A DNA stretch of 64,000 nucleotides from Prosthecobacter sp. (GTDB lineage: Bacteria; Verrucomicrobiota; Verrucomicrobiia; Verrucomicrobiales; Verrucomicrobiaceae). Both the position numbers and the translations under genes were made by a program. Position 1 is the stretch's first letter; each line of letters opens with the position of its first letter. The stretch lies in NCBI GenBank assembly GCA_021733925.1, contig JAIPJY010000011.1, positions 84,756-148,755 on the forward strand. Reading direction: 5' to 3'. Shown here piece by piece: positions 35,230 to 44,565 of this stretch. The notes beneath the pieces are model-generated. The model ran no database searches. It was not told where the DNA came from and saw only the letters and a program-made list of their open reading frames with translations.

Positions 35230-36624
35230 ATGACCAGCGCCCCCCTCTTCCTCGCCTTGCGCTACCTGCGGCCCACGCGCTCGTTCATCTCGGTCATCAC
35301 CGTGATTTCGATGCTCGGGGTCATGCTTGGCGTCGGCGTGCTGGTCTTTGTGATGTCTGTGTTCAGTGGCTGGCAGCGTGAGTACCGGCAGATGCTCATC
35401 GGCTTTGAGCCGCATGCCATGGTGGAGCCTTTGGGTGCGCTGGACAGCGAGCCCGGCGGCCCGAAACCCGTCGATTGGCGCGAGCTGCGAAAAACCCTCG
35501 CGCAGCGACCCGAAGTCGTTTCCGCCGTGCCTGTGGCCGAAAGAACAAAGGAGGGTCACACAGGCATCCTCGTCGTCGAAAACTCCGGCAGTCTGCAAGG
35601 TGTCAGCGTCATCGGCATGACCGACGACAAAGACAACGCACTGCTGCAAAAGCTCAAAAAGCACATCAAGACGGATGCGCTGGGAGACACTGAAAGCATT
35701 GATGAAAAAGGTGAGAAAGTGTACCGACAAGGAAAATTCGACCTCATAGACGACACGATCGTCCTCAGCGACAAATTCGCGAAGGAACTCGGGGCGAAGG
35801 TTGGCGACACGCTCGTCGTGCATGCCGCTGAGAGCGTGAACCAGTTCATCCAAAAGTACCGTGAGATCCCCGAAAATGAAGACAGGAAAAAGCGTGCCGC
35901 AGCTCTCGACGACGTCACTATCCTGTCAAAGGACCTCACACTCGTTGCCACGCTGCGTGCTGACACCGCCGGAGAACGTGGCTACGTGCCGCTGCATGTC
36001 GCTCAGGAGTACTTCAATCTCGACAGTGACATCAGCGGGATCGAGCTGGAACTGAAAGACCCGGACAATGCAGAAAACATCATGATCAAGATGTACAAGT
36101 CCGGAGTACTGCCGGAGAGCTGGGGCTATCGCACCTGGGAGCAGGAGCACGGCCTGATGCTGGAGTCCGTCGAGAACCAGCGCACGATGATGTGGTTCCT
36201 GCTGCTGTTCATCATGCTCGTCGCCGCCATCTGCGTGATGAACACCACCATCACCGTCACGGTGAAAAAGCGCCGGGAGATCGGCATCCTCACCGCGCTG
36301 GGCACGCGGGCGTGGCAGATCGTCGCCATCTTTGTCTCGCAGGCCGGCATCGTCGCCCTTGTCGGTGTCGTGGCCGGGCTCGCGAGCGGCTTCTTCGTCC
36401 TCAGCATTCGCAACTGGATCCGCGATCAAATCTCCAGCGCCACCGGCCGGGACATCTTCCCGCAGGACATCTACTTCCTCTCCAGCATCCCCGCCCATAC
36501 CAGCCTCAGCGACCTACTCATCATCTGCACCACCGCCGTCGCCCTCTGCCTCCTGGCAGCGCTGGTTCCTGCATGGTTCGCCGCACGTGTGGATCCTGCA
36601 GTGGCCTTGCGGGATGGAGGCTAG
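35230..36624 (+). CDS. LolC/LolE-type lipoprotein-releasing ABC permease, copy 2
   Basis: 464 aa; paralogue of the preceding gene with the same four-helix FtsX-type topology (FLALRYLRPTRSFISVITVISMLGV ... TITVTVKKRREIGILTALGTR). The periplasmic domain is longer and includes a charged segment (KAQKLKKHIKTD-like stretch, DEKGEKVYRQGK). By order it could be the LolE partner. Whether the pair acts in lipoprotein release or another MacB-like export needs the ATPase, which is not present here. Confidence 0.88.
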   Translation: MTSAPLFLALRYLRPTRSFISVITVISMLGVMLGVGVLVFVMSVFSGWQREYRQMLIGFEPHAMVEPLGALDSEPGGPKPVDWRELRKTLAQRPEVVSAVPVAERTKEGHTGILVVENSGSLQGVSVIGMTDDKDNALLQKLKKHIKTDALGDTESIDEKGEKVYRQGKFDLIDDTIVLSDKFAKELGAKVGDTLVVHAAESVNQFIQKYREIPENEDRKKRAAALDDVTILSKDLTLVATLRADTAGERGYVPLHVAQEYFNLDSDISGIELELKDPDNAENIMIKMYKSGVLPESWGYRTWEQEHGLMLESVENQRTMMWFLLLFIMLVAAICVMNTTITVTVKKRREIGILTALGTRAWQIVAIFVSQAGIVALVGVVAGLASGFFVLSIRNWIRDQISSATGRDIFPQDIYFLSSIPAHTSLSDLLIICTTAVALCLLAALVPAWFAARVDPAVALRDGG

Positions 36625-36627
36625 GGT

Positions 36628-37119
36628 TCAGTCTGGTTGATCCCTGAACAAATCTCCCAACCACCGAACCATCCCCTTTCGGCGTCCGCTGTTTTTAACC
36701 TGGTCCATAGAATCTTGGGAATTGGGCGATGGGTACTTAGCCTCATCGGGCTGGAACAGGCGATGGAAAGGCAGGATATACGGAGAAGCGATCCAAGAGA
36801 TGCCATCATTTTCCTGCTTCACGTGCAAAGCATAACATCCATGAGTGTCGTGAGGGCCAGCACCAGCAAAGGGTGGCAGCCAAAGGATTTGGAACTCACC
36901 GTCCCCCTCCCACCCAAGCGCTTTGAGTTTGTCAGTAACCTTCGCAAGAAGACTCGGCGCGAACTTCCAATCACCGAACAAATCACGCGCCAATGGCATA
37001 AATGAAAGGTCATCCAGATATTCGTATGCGTAGCAGTGGTAATTTTGGACACACTCTGGTGTACCGAAACGCGCCTCCCAGAACTCGCTGGTTTGCCTAC
37101 CGGATGATGACACGCTCAT
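36628..37119 (-). CDS. Hypothetical protein, possibly acquired
   Basis: 163 aa from ATG 37119. No signal peptide or recognised domain; the sequence is rich in Trp, Tyr and Phe (NYHCYAYEYLDDLSFMP, ISWIASPYILPFHRLF). Base composition here and in the adjacent 150-bp AT-rich gap (37120-37269) is clearly lower in GC than that of neighbours, suggesting a recent arrival. Stop lies 4 bp from the stop of the LolE-like gene on the other strand. Confidence 0.55.
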   Translation of the reverse strand: MSVSSSGRQTSEFWEARFGTPECVQNYHCYAYEYLDDLSFMPLARDLFGDWKFAPSLLAKVTDKLKALGWEGDGEFQILWLPPFAGAGPHDTHGCYALHVKQENDGISWIASPYILPFHRLFQPDEAKYPSPNSQDSMDQVKNSGRRKGMVRWLGDLFRDQPD

Positions 37120-37269
37120 ATGTAACAAACTGTTTGGATCATATGTGAATTTATTAACGTGTCAGTAAGCATATGTGCACAAAGGAACATGTAACCAACA
37201 CATTCAGCAAGACCACCAATTAGTCAGCATATATTCAATTAGCAAAAGTGGTATTCGACTGACCCGGTC

Positions 37270-39057
37270 TCATTTCGTCACCACGCGTTTGCGCCATTGC
37301 TCCAACCGCTTCGCCATCGTCTCCGCTGTGACGGATTCGACGACGCCGTCGATCAGGGTTTTCTTTTGATCGAAGATCGTCTCTCCCCGCACGCGGTAGT
37401 AGAACTGGCTCCCGGACTGCATGTTGGTGTCATGGACGAAGCCGACAAAATGGCGCGGCTCAAAGGTCTCGCGCCAGGAGTAAAACGGACCGATGCGGTT
37501 CAGGATGCGCAGTTCTCCCGAGTTGATTTCAACCCGACGGCTCTGCAGCAATGTCCACAGTCCCGTTCCAAGAATGAGCGGTGAGGTGATGCCCCAGATA
37601 AGCCGAAAGATCAGCGGAGCCCCCTGATACGTCATCACCACAAACGCCGCGAACCAGATGCTGCCAAACAGCAGCAGGAACCAGCTCGTGGAGCGGTTCC
37701 GGCCCGCCGGGCAGTCGAGGACAGTGGGTATGCCATCCGAATCAAATTCCGCATTGATGCCACGTGCCTGCAATCGCGAGACCAAGTCTTCCGTGCTCAA
37801 ATCAACGGTCACCACCGGGGCAATTGCGGTGGACTCCCCTCCCTCATCTTTGTCGGCAAACATGGGCAGCGGGAGGACCGACGGCTTGCCACCCTGGGAA
37901 GAACTGACCTCAAGCAACCACTCATGCCGCTCTCCATTGGTCGTGGTGAAGGAGGCTTGATCCTCGACAGAACCTGGTAATCCACGCGGAATCTCAATGC
38001 GCAGCGGCAGTGCAACACCGCTGCTGTCACGTCGTGCCTCGGCGGCGGATAGCGTCTCTTTGTGCTCCCAGATCGTTTCCTTGGACCACATCTGCGAATT
38101 CCCGCTTCTGCGTGTGATATGCCGCTGACAAAGCACACGCACAGAAATCGAGCTCATGGGCGAAAGCACACGATCGAAGCGCAGATCGCCTTCCAGCGCC
38201 GAGCCTGTTCCTGCCGGAAAGCGCTTGAGCTGCAAAGACGGATGCCCGAAGGCAAGGCGTGATTTCACCCGCTTCCAGGCGATGCGAAGTGGAATCAATG
38301 CAAGCAATGACGGCAACAGCGCAAACACGGCCAGCGCCGACTTCGCCAGCTCGCCGCCAAAAACCACCGCGAAAGCCAGCGGCAGCTGTATCGCCAAAAT
38401 CCAGCCCGCAATACCGAGAATGAAGGGCAGATAGTCCTTCGTGGAGTGAATCGTGTCACCCACCCACTCCGTCCGCCAGCGCCACGGTTCATCAGGATGC
38501 TGCGCTTTCAGCTTTTGGTTCAAGCGCTCCTTGCGCGAATGCAGCCAGCCCCCGATGGAAACCACAAATCCCACCAGCGGGAAGATCGTCGGGAAAATCG
38601 ATATGATAAGCAGCAGACCCCAACGAAGCTCGCGAAACAGCACGGCCTGCTCCGGCTTGGATGGATTGACAAAGCAGCGGAACGGCTGGTCCTTGCCCTC
38701 CAATGCCTTGATCTGCTGAAACGCCTGCTCCTGAAAGTCTCCGATATTGTCAGAACCGCCGAGGAAGCTCACTTCATCACCATGGTACCGACGCCGGTCA
38801 AAGTCATAGCGATAACTGGCTGTCACGCTGTAGCTCGTGCCGCCTTCGTCACTCGTGGAAGATTTGAGCTCTGCAGATTCAATCCAGCACGGCACCTCCT
38901 CCCAACCACGTGCCGACCACCACGAACCGATCGCCGGAAAATAAGTAAACGCGCCAATGGCCAGGCCAGCCAGGATGAAGGGCAGGCCAAACAGCACAGC
39001 ACAGCCGCCGCTGAACTTTTTCGCGGAGCGGGCCGAGGAACGAATGGGACGCAACAT
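37270..39057 (-). CDS. DUF3592 membrane protein
   Basis: 595 aa from ATG 39057 (MLRPIRSSARSAKKF); an upstream start at 39150 would cross the divergent gene. N-terminal TM helix (LPFILAGLAIGAFTYF), then the DUF3592 pattern WEEVPCWIESAELK ... SYSVTASYRYDFDRRRYHGDEVSF ... CFVNPSKPEQAVLFRELRW, two further TM regions, a long soluble part, and a C-terminal PH-like segment (GELRILNRIGPFYSWRETF). Function of the family is unknown; no enzyme motif seen. Confidence 0.75.
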   Translation of the reverse strand: MLRPIRSSARSAKKFSGGCAVLFGLPFILAGLAIGAFTYFPAIGSWWSARGWEEVPCWIESAELKSSTSDEGGTSYSVTASYRYDFDRRRYHGDEVSFLGGSDNIGDFQEQAFQQIKALEGKDQPFRCFVNPSKPEQAVLFRELRWGLLLIISIFPTIFPLVGFVVSIGGWLHSRKERLNQKLKAQHPDEPWRWRTEWVGDTIHSTKDYLPFILGIAGWILAIQLPLAFAVVFGGELAKSALAVFALLPSLLALIPLRIAWKRVKSRLAFGHPSLQLKRFPAGTGSALEGDLRFDRVLSPMSSISVRVLCQRHITRRSGNSQMWSKETIWEHKETLSAAEARRDSSGVALPLRIEIPRGLPGSVEDQASFTTTNGERHEWLLEVSSSQGGKPSVLPLPMFADKDEGGESTAIAPVVTVDLSTEDLVSRLQARGINAEFDSDGIPTVLDCPAGRNRSTSWFLLLFGSIWFAAFVVMTYQGAPLIFRLIWGITSPLILGTGLWTLLQSRRVEINSGELRILNRIGPFYSWRETFEPRHFVGFVHDTNMQSGSQFYYRVRGETIFDQKKTLIDGVVESVTAETMAKRLEQWRKRVVTK

Positions 39058-39102
39058 CCTCACACCATGGCACAATCCGACTGACTTCCGCAACAACCGC
39101 GT

Positions 39103-39792
39103 ATGATGCAGGCAATGCCTCCCGCCTTTCATCCCTACGGCCCATCCCACAAGGCGGTGCTCGCCATCACGCTGGCTCTGTTCATCGTGATGCTGCTGCT
39201 CTCCCGCACCCGCTGGGCGAAGCTCTCGCAGCGTGTGCTGGGAACCACTCTACTGGCTTTGTATCCGGTCGGCATGGTGGTGCATGCGTGGTACGGTTCG
39301 CTCACTGTGCTGACGGCACTGCCGTTGCAGTTCTGTGACATCGCCACACTGGCAGGCGGCATCGCTCTCTGGACGCGCCGCCCGTTTTTTTGCGAGGTGG
39401 TCTATTTTTTTGGCATCGCGGGCACCCTTCAGGGGCTGCTGACACCCGCACTGGTGTATGAGTTTCCGGATCCGCGTTTCATTTTGTTTTTCATCATGCA
39501 CGGCGGTGTGCCGATCACGGCGTTCTATGTCGTCACCGCCATGGGTGTGAGCCCGCGCCCCGGAGCCGTGCTGCGCATCTTGACCTTTTCCGTCGCCTGG
39601 TATGCCGTGATCGCTGTCGTGAACTACGCTCTGGGCGCAAACTACGCTTTTCAATGCTCAAAACCAGTGCAAGCCAGCCTGTTTGACCAGCTCGGGCCAT
39701 GGCCTTGGTACAATTTCAGCACAATCGGCCTTGGCCTCGTATTTTACACCCTTCTTTACCTCCCCTTTGCCTTCCTTAAGGCCAGAGACTGA
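39103..39792 (+). CDS. YwaF/TMEM164-family integral membrane protein
   Basis: 229 aa with about seven hydrophobic helices and the TIGR02206 pattern: LPLQFCDIATLAGGIALWTRR, then FFGIAGTLQGLLTPAL and FFIMHGGVPITAFY. The human homologue TMEM164 acts as an acyltransferase that makes ether phospholipids; bacterial YwaF is not well characterised. Start codons at 39103, 39106 and 39115 are all possible. Divergent from the DUF3592 gene. Confidence 0.8.
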   Translation: MMQAMPPAFHPYGPSHKAVLAITLALFIVMLLLSRTRWAKLSQRVLGTTLLALYPVGMVVHAWYGSLTVLTALPLQFCDIATLAGGIALWTRRPFFCEVVYFFGIAGTLQGLLTPALVYEFPDPRFILFFIMHGGVPITAFYVVTAMGVSPRPGAVLRILTFSVAWYAVIAVVNYALGANYAFQCSKPVQASLFDQLGPWPWYNFSTIGLGLVFYTLLYLPFAFLKARD

Positions 39793-39912
39793 GGCCTCGG
39801 CCAACTCCGGGCGTTTTACCCACCCGCCCCCGCTCCGAGATGTCGCTTTGCATTTCCAAATTTGCCCCCATAATCGCGGCCCTTGAAAGCCCCTCCAACC
39901 CCGCCCACGAAA

Positions 39913-41850
39913 ATGAAAAACCCCGCATGGACCACCGACGACAGCGCCGAGCTTTATGGCATCCACGAGTGGGGTCATGAGTATTTTGACATCGCGAAAA
40001 CCGGTGAAGTGGTGGTCAAACTCAAGGACGGCAAGAAGACGAAGTCCGTCTCACTCGCGTCCATCGTCAAAGGTCTGCGCGAGCGCGGCACCCAGCTGCC
40101 GCTGCTGATCCGTTTCGGCGATCTGCTGCGCTGGCGCATCGACGAACTGAACGAAGGCTTCGCCTCCGCGATCAAGGAAGGCAAATACCAGGGCGTCTAT
40201 CGTGGTGTTTACCCCATCAAGGTGAACCAGCAGCAGGAAGTCATCGAAGAAATCACCCGCTACGGCCGCAAGTATCACTACGGCCTCGAAGCCGGCAGCA
40301 AGCCGGAGCTTATCGCTGCGCTGAGCTACATGCACGATCCGGAGGCGTACATCGTGTGCAATGGCTACAAGGACGAAGAGTTCATCGACCTCGCGCTGTT
40401 TGCCCAAAAGATGGGCCTGCAGGTCATCCTGGTGCTCGAAATGCCAACAGAGCTGGACTTGATCCTGGAACGTTGTGAAAAAATGGGCGTGCGTCCGACA
40501 CTCGGCGTGCGTTTCCGCCTCAGCGCTGAAAGCGCCGGCCACTGGAGCGGCTCCGGCGGGGATGCCAGCATGTTCGGCCTGAACATCTCTCAGCTCATGC
40601 AAGTCGTCGATCAACTGCGCGACAAAGGCATGCTCGACTGCCTGCGCATGCTGCATTACCACCAGGGCTCACAGATTCCAAACATCCGTGCCATTCGCCA
40701 GGCGGTCACCGAAGCGACACGCGTTTACGTGGGTCTGGTGCAAGAAGGCGCGCGCATGGGCATTCTCGATCTCGGCGGCGGTCTCGCAATCAGCTATGAC
40801 GGACTCAAAGGCGCCAGCGAAGCCAGCAGCAACTACGGCACCAAGGAATACTGCGCCGACATCATCGAAGCGATCACCGAAGTGACCGCCGAGGCTGGTG
40901 TGCCGCACCCGGACCTCATCACCGAGTCTGGCCGCGCCATCGTGGCCTACTACTCCGTGTTGATCATCAACATCCTCGACATCAACCGCTTTGAGCCGCG
41001 CCAAGGAATCGCCGATGTCGAACTCGACAAGGACGCCCCTCCCCTGCTGCGCAATCTTCACGAGCTGCGCCTGGATGCGGAAAAGCATGCCTCCAAAACT
41101 TCCCGCGATCGTCTGCAGGAAATCTACAACGACGCCATCTACTACCGCGACAAGCTGCGCAGCGAATTCAACTACGGCAAAGTCAACCTGCGTGAACGTG
41201 CACACGGCGAGGAGCTTTACTGGGACATCCTCACCTGGGTTTCCAGCATGCTCGAACACTGTGACCACGACGGCAGCCAGATGGATCGTCTCGAAACGAT
41301 CATGACCGACTTCTACTACGGCAACTTCAGCGTCTTCCAGAGCCTGCCTGACCTTTGGGCCATCGACCAGATCTTCCCGGTCATGCCGATCCATCGCCTC
41401 AAGGAAAAGCCCACGCGCAATGCTGTGCTCTCCGACATCACGTGCGACAGCGACGGCAAGATCGACAAGTTTGCCCACTCCCATGGCATCAACTCCAGCC
41501 TCCCGCTGCACGATCCGCAAATCGAGAAGGGCCACGAGTACATGCTCGGCATCTTCCTCGTCGGCGCGTATCAGGAAACCCTCGGCGACCTTCACAACCT
41601 CCTCGGCGACACCAACGTCGTCAGTGTCCGTGTGGAAAACGGCAAGGTGAAATACAGCCGCGAACTCGAAGGCGACAGCGTCGCGGAAGTGCTCACTTAC
41701 GTCGAGTACGATCCCAAGGACATGCTCACCCGTTTCCGCAACCTTGCAGAAAGCGCCGTTGTTTCCAAGCGCATCACCGCCACCGAGCGCCGCGAGATCA
41801 TGGAAAGCTTCGAGGCCGGCCTGCGCGGCTACACGTATTTCGAAAGCTGA
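39913..41850 (+). CDS. speA: Biosynthetic arginine decarboxylase SpeA
   Basis: 645 aa from ATG 39913 (MKNPAWTTDDSAELYGI); a TTG at 39883 adds 10 residues. PLP-dependent fold-III decarboxylase turning arginine into agmatine for polyamine synthesis. Schiff-base lysine in GVYPIKVNQQQEV (K103), substrate/PLP region HYHQGSQIPNI, glycine loop LDLGGGLAISYDG, and the C-terminal catalytic block DITCDSDGKIDKF. Length is typical of SpeA. Confidence 0.96.
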   Translation: MKNPAWTTDDSAELYGIHEWGHEYFDIAKTGEVVVKLKDGKKTKSVSLASIVKGLRERGTQLPLLIRFGDLLRWRIDELNEGFASAIKEGKYQGVYRGVYPIKVNQQQEVIEEITRYGRKYHYGLEAGSKPELIAALSYMHDPEAYIVCNGYKDEEFIDLALFAQKMGLQVILVLEMPTELDLILERCEKMGVRPTLGVRFRLSAESAGHWSGSGGDASMFGLNISQLMQVVDQLRDKGMLDCLRMLHYHQGSQIPNIRAIRQAVTEATRVYVGLVQEGARMGILDLGGGLAISYDGLKGASEASSNYGTKEYCADIIEAITEVTAEAGVPHPDLITESGRAIVAYYSVLIINILDINRFEPRQGIADVELDKDAPPLLRNLHELRLDAEKHASKTSRDRLQEIYNDAIYYRDKLRSEFNYGKVNLRERAHGEELYWDILTWVSSMLEHCDHDGSQMDRLETIMTDFYYGNFSVFQSLPDLWAIDQIFPVMPIHRLKEKPTRNAVLSDITCDSDGKIDKFAHSHGINSSLPLHDPQIEKGHEYMLGIFLVGAYQETLGDLHNLLGDTNVVSVRVENGKVKYSRELEGDSVAEVLTYVEYDPKDMLTRFRNLAESAVVSKRITATERREIMESFEAGLRGYTYFES

Positions 41851-41857
41851 TTGCGGC

Positions 41858-42433
41858 TCACATAAACGTCGCCTTGCGCAAAACCGCCCGCTGCAGCAGT
41901 TCCAGGTACTGCGCGCAGGGAATCTCGTGCCCGCCAAACATGGCGAGATGAGGCGTCGTCCATTGGGTGTCGTGCAGCAGGTAGCCGCGCTCGTACAGGC
42001 GCCATTGCAGGTGCGTCAGCGCCACTTTGGAGGCCTGCGGCTCGCGGCTGAACATCGACTCGCCAAAAAAAGCCCCGCCGATGCTCACGCCATAGACGCC
42101 GCCACGCAGTTTGCCATCCCGCCAGACCTCCACGCAATGCGCAAAGCCAATGCGGTGAAGCTCCTCATACGTGTCCATGATGCTGTCAGTGATCCAGGTA
42201 CTCTCCCGGTCGGCACAGCCCCGGATCACATCGCCAAAGGCCGAGTTCCAGCGCAGCTCAAAGGGATGCTGTTTCAGGTAGCGCTCAAACCGGCGCGGCA
42301 CGTGAAACTCCGCCACTGGCAGGATGCCGCGCATCTTGGGCCGGTACCATGAGATGGAGCCATCGTCCTCCCCCATCGGGAAGGCTCCCTCGCAGTAGGC
42401 GTTCAAGAGATCCACGGGCTCGATTTGCGGCAT
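41858..42433 (-). CDS. aat: Leucyl/phenylalanyl-tRNA-protein transferase
   Basis: 191-aa Aat enzyme, which adds Leu or Phe to proteins beginning with Arg or Lys, marking them for ClpAP through the N-end rule. Motifs seen: NAYCEGAFPMG, SWYRPKMRGILP, ELHRIGFAHCVEVW, and GGVYGVSIGGAFFGESMFSR followed by ASKVALTHL. Convergent with speA, 7 bp apart. Confidence 0.95.
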   Translation of the reverse strand: MPQIEPVDLLNAYCEGAFPMGEDDGSISWYRPKMRGILPVAEFHVPRRFERYLKQHPFELRWNSAFGDVIRGCADRESTWITDSIMDTYEELHRIGFAHCVEVWRDGKLRGGVYGVSIGGAFFGESMFSREPQASKVALTHLQWRLYERGYLLHDTQWTTPHLAMFGGHEIPCAQYLELLQRAVLRKATFM

Positions 42434-42485
42434 GCCCTATTCTAAAGCGATCAAACTTCATGATTCAACCCTTGAACCGTGAACC

Positions 42486-43079
42486 GTGAAAAGCGAACGT
42501 AGCAGCGTGAACCTCGCCAATCAGATCACCATTTTCCGCATCCTGCTGATTCCCGTCTTCATCGGCCTGGTGATCTACTATGGCGACAGCGCCCGTGGTG
42601 CGCACCCCGACGAATCCCTGCGCCAATGGGCTGCTGCGGTCTTTGGCATCGCCTCGATCAGTGACGCGATCGACGGCTGGATCGCCCGCCGGTTCAATCA
42701 GCGCACCCGCTTCGGGGCCATTATGGATCCGCTCGCGGACAAGCTGCTTATGCTCTCCGCCATCATCCTGCTCAGTTTCACCTCCTGGCGGCAGCATTTC
42801 CCACTGTGGTTCCCAATCTTGGTGATCGGCCGCGACCTGCTTTCCATCGGCGGAGCCTTCCTGATCGACCATTTTGCGGGCAAATTCCAAATCCACACCC
42901 ACTGGACGGGTAAAACGGCTACTTTTGCCCAGATGGCGGCCATTTTATGGATTCTGCTCGATCTCAAGCCTGAGTGGCTCATCTGGCCCACCATCTTTGC
43001 CGCTACTTTCACCGCTCTGTCGGGTTTTCTCAACCTAGCCGACGGCGTCAAGCAGTTGCAGGCCGCTGGACATGATTGA
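42486..43079 (+). CDS. pgsA: Phosphatidylglycerophosphate synthase family (CDP-alcohol transferase)
   Basis: Membrane enzyme that joins CDP-diacylglycerol and an alcohol phosphate; most likely PgsA (glycerol-3-phosphate). The CDP-alcohol signature is complete: SDAIDGWIARRF ... RFGAIMDPLADK, following ANQITIFRILLIPVF. 197 aa with start GTG 42486; GTG 42507 (giving VNLANQITIFRI, a common PgsA opening) is equally plausible. A short tandem repeat (GAACCGTGAACCGTGAA) overlaps the start region. Followed by der after 29 bp. Confidence 0.88.
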   Translation: MKSERSSVNLANQITIFRILLIPVFIGLVIYYGDSARGAHPDESLRQWAAAVFGIASISDAIDGWIARRFNQRTRFGAIMDPLADKLLMLSAIILLSFTSWRQHFPLWFPILVIGRDLLSIGGAFLIDHFAGKFQIHTHWTGKTATFAQMAAILWILLDLKPEWLIWPTIFAATFTALSGFLNLADGVKQLQAAGHD

Positions 43080-43108
43080 CGCGGGGGGCTCACCGTGCTC
43101 TCTGAACA

Positions 43109-44488
43109 ATGCTCAAAACCGTTGCCATCGTCGGACGCCCCAATGTGGGGAAATCCGCACTCTTTAACCGCCTTGCCGGGAAAACCATCTCCATCGTCCA
43201 CGATCAGGCCGGGGTGACACGGGACCGCATCACGGCGCAATGCCGCCGCGGTCCGGCATGGTTTGAGATCATGGACACGGGCGGCATCGGCGCCAGCACC
43301 GAAGACGTTTTGACCGACCAGGTGCAGATCGAGGCCTCCATTGCCCTGGATGTGGCGGATCTGCTGCTGTTTGTCGTCGATGTCGTCGATGGCATCACCA
43401 CCATTGATCAAACCCTCGCCCGCGAGCTGCGCCGTACCAACAAGCCGGTCATTCTCGTCTGCAACAAAGCCGACTCCCCGAAGCGCAAGCTCAACGCCAG
43501 CGAGTTCAGCAAGTTCGGCTTCCCCGACACCGTCGAAGTCAGCGCCGCCCATGGCCACGGCATCGACGACCTCGTCGCGCTCGTCTCCGAGCGTCTCGAC
43601 CTGAAGGAATCCAGCGAAACGGAGGATGCCATCTCGCATCAAAACACGCGCCCGCTGAAACTCGCCATCGTGGGCCGCCCGAACGCAGGCAAATCCTCGC
43701 TCGTGAATGCCATTCTTGGCTCGGAGCGTGCCATCGTCAGCGATGTCCCCGGCACCACGCGGGATGCCCTGGACATCCAGGCTTCCTGGAATGGAAAGCA
43801 CTATCAGCTCATCGACACTGCCGGCATCCGCCGCCGCGCACATCTTGATACGGTCGTCGAAATTTCCAGCGTGGATCGCAGCCTGCAGAGCATCAAGCGC
43901 GCCGACCTTTGCCTTCTCGTCATCGACTGCGCCGCCGGGGCGAAGATGCAGGACCGCAAGATCGCCCAGTTCATTCTGGAAGAGCGCAAGCCCTGCATCC
44001 TCGTCATGAACAAGTGGGATCTCTTTCATCCCGATGGCAACCAGAAGGACCGCATCGAACATCTGGACGAACTGATGCGCCGCGAATTCTTCTTCCTGAA
44101 CTATGCACCGCTCGTTGCCATCTCGGCGAAGAACAATGACCACATCGGCAAACTCTTCGTGCAGATCGAAAAAGTGCGCAGCGGCTCGCAGAACCGCATC
44201 GGCACCGGCGCCCTGAACCGGCTGCTCTCCACCGCCATCGAGAACACCCCCGGTGCCCTGGGCCGCAGCACGCACAGCTTCAAGCTGCTCTATGCCACCC
44301 AGGTCAATGAGGCCGAAGGTTTCGCCATTCCCGTGCCGCACTTCGTTCTCTTCGCAAACCGTGCTTCAAAACTCACCGACAGCTACATGCGCTATCTGGA
44401 GAAAGTCATCCGCGACGAATGGAGCGCCCCCGGCGTGCCCTTCAAAATGAGCGTGCGCGGCAAAGGCCCGAAGAAACCGACAAGGTAA
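43109..44488 (+). CDS. der: GTPase Der (EngA)
   Basis: 459-aa double-GTPase needed for 50S ribosome maturation. Two complete G domains: GRPNVGKSALFNRL with DTGG and NKADSPKR, then GRPNAGKSSLVNAI with DTAG and NKWD; a C-terminal KH-like domain ends RGKGPKKPTR. Lengths and order match Der. Downstream of pgsA on the same strand. Confidence 0.97.
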   Translation: MLKTVAIVGRPNVGKSALFNRLAGKTISIVHDQAGVTRDRITAQCRRGPAWFEIMDTGGIGASTEDVLTDQVQIEASIALDVADLLLFVVDVVDGITTIDQTLARELRRTNKPVILVCNKADSPKRKLNASEFSKFGFPDTVEVSAAHGHGIDDLVALVSERLDLKESSETEDAISHQNTRPLKLAIVGRPNAGKSSLVNAILGSERAIVSDVPGTTRDALDIQASWNGKHYQLIDTAGIRRRAHLDTVVEISSVDRSLQSIKRADLCLLVIDCAAGAKMQDRKIAQFILEERKPCILVMNKWDLFHPDGNQKDRIEHLDELMRREFFFLNYAPLVAISAKNNDHIGKLFVQIEKVRSGSQNRIGTGALNRLLSTAIENTPGALGRSTHSFKLLYATQVNEAEGFAIPVPHFVLFANRASKLTDSYMRYLEKVIRDEWSAPGVPFKMSVRGKGPKKPTR

Positions 44489-44565
44489 CTTGTTGGATGC
44501 CTGCCTGCCTTTGGATTTTGGCACTCCCGACTTCCAAGGCCGGAGGATGCTGACTAGTCTGCCGC

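Noticed and set aside
40669-41937. 422-residue minus-strand open frame opposite speA
   Set aside because: Antisense shadow of speA; no recognisable family.
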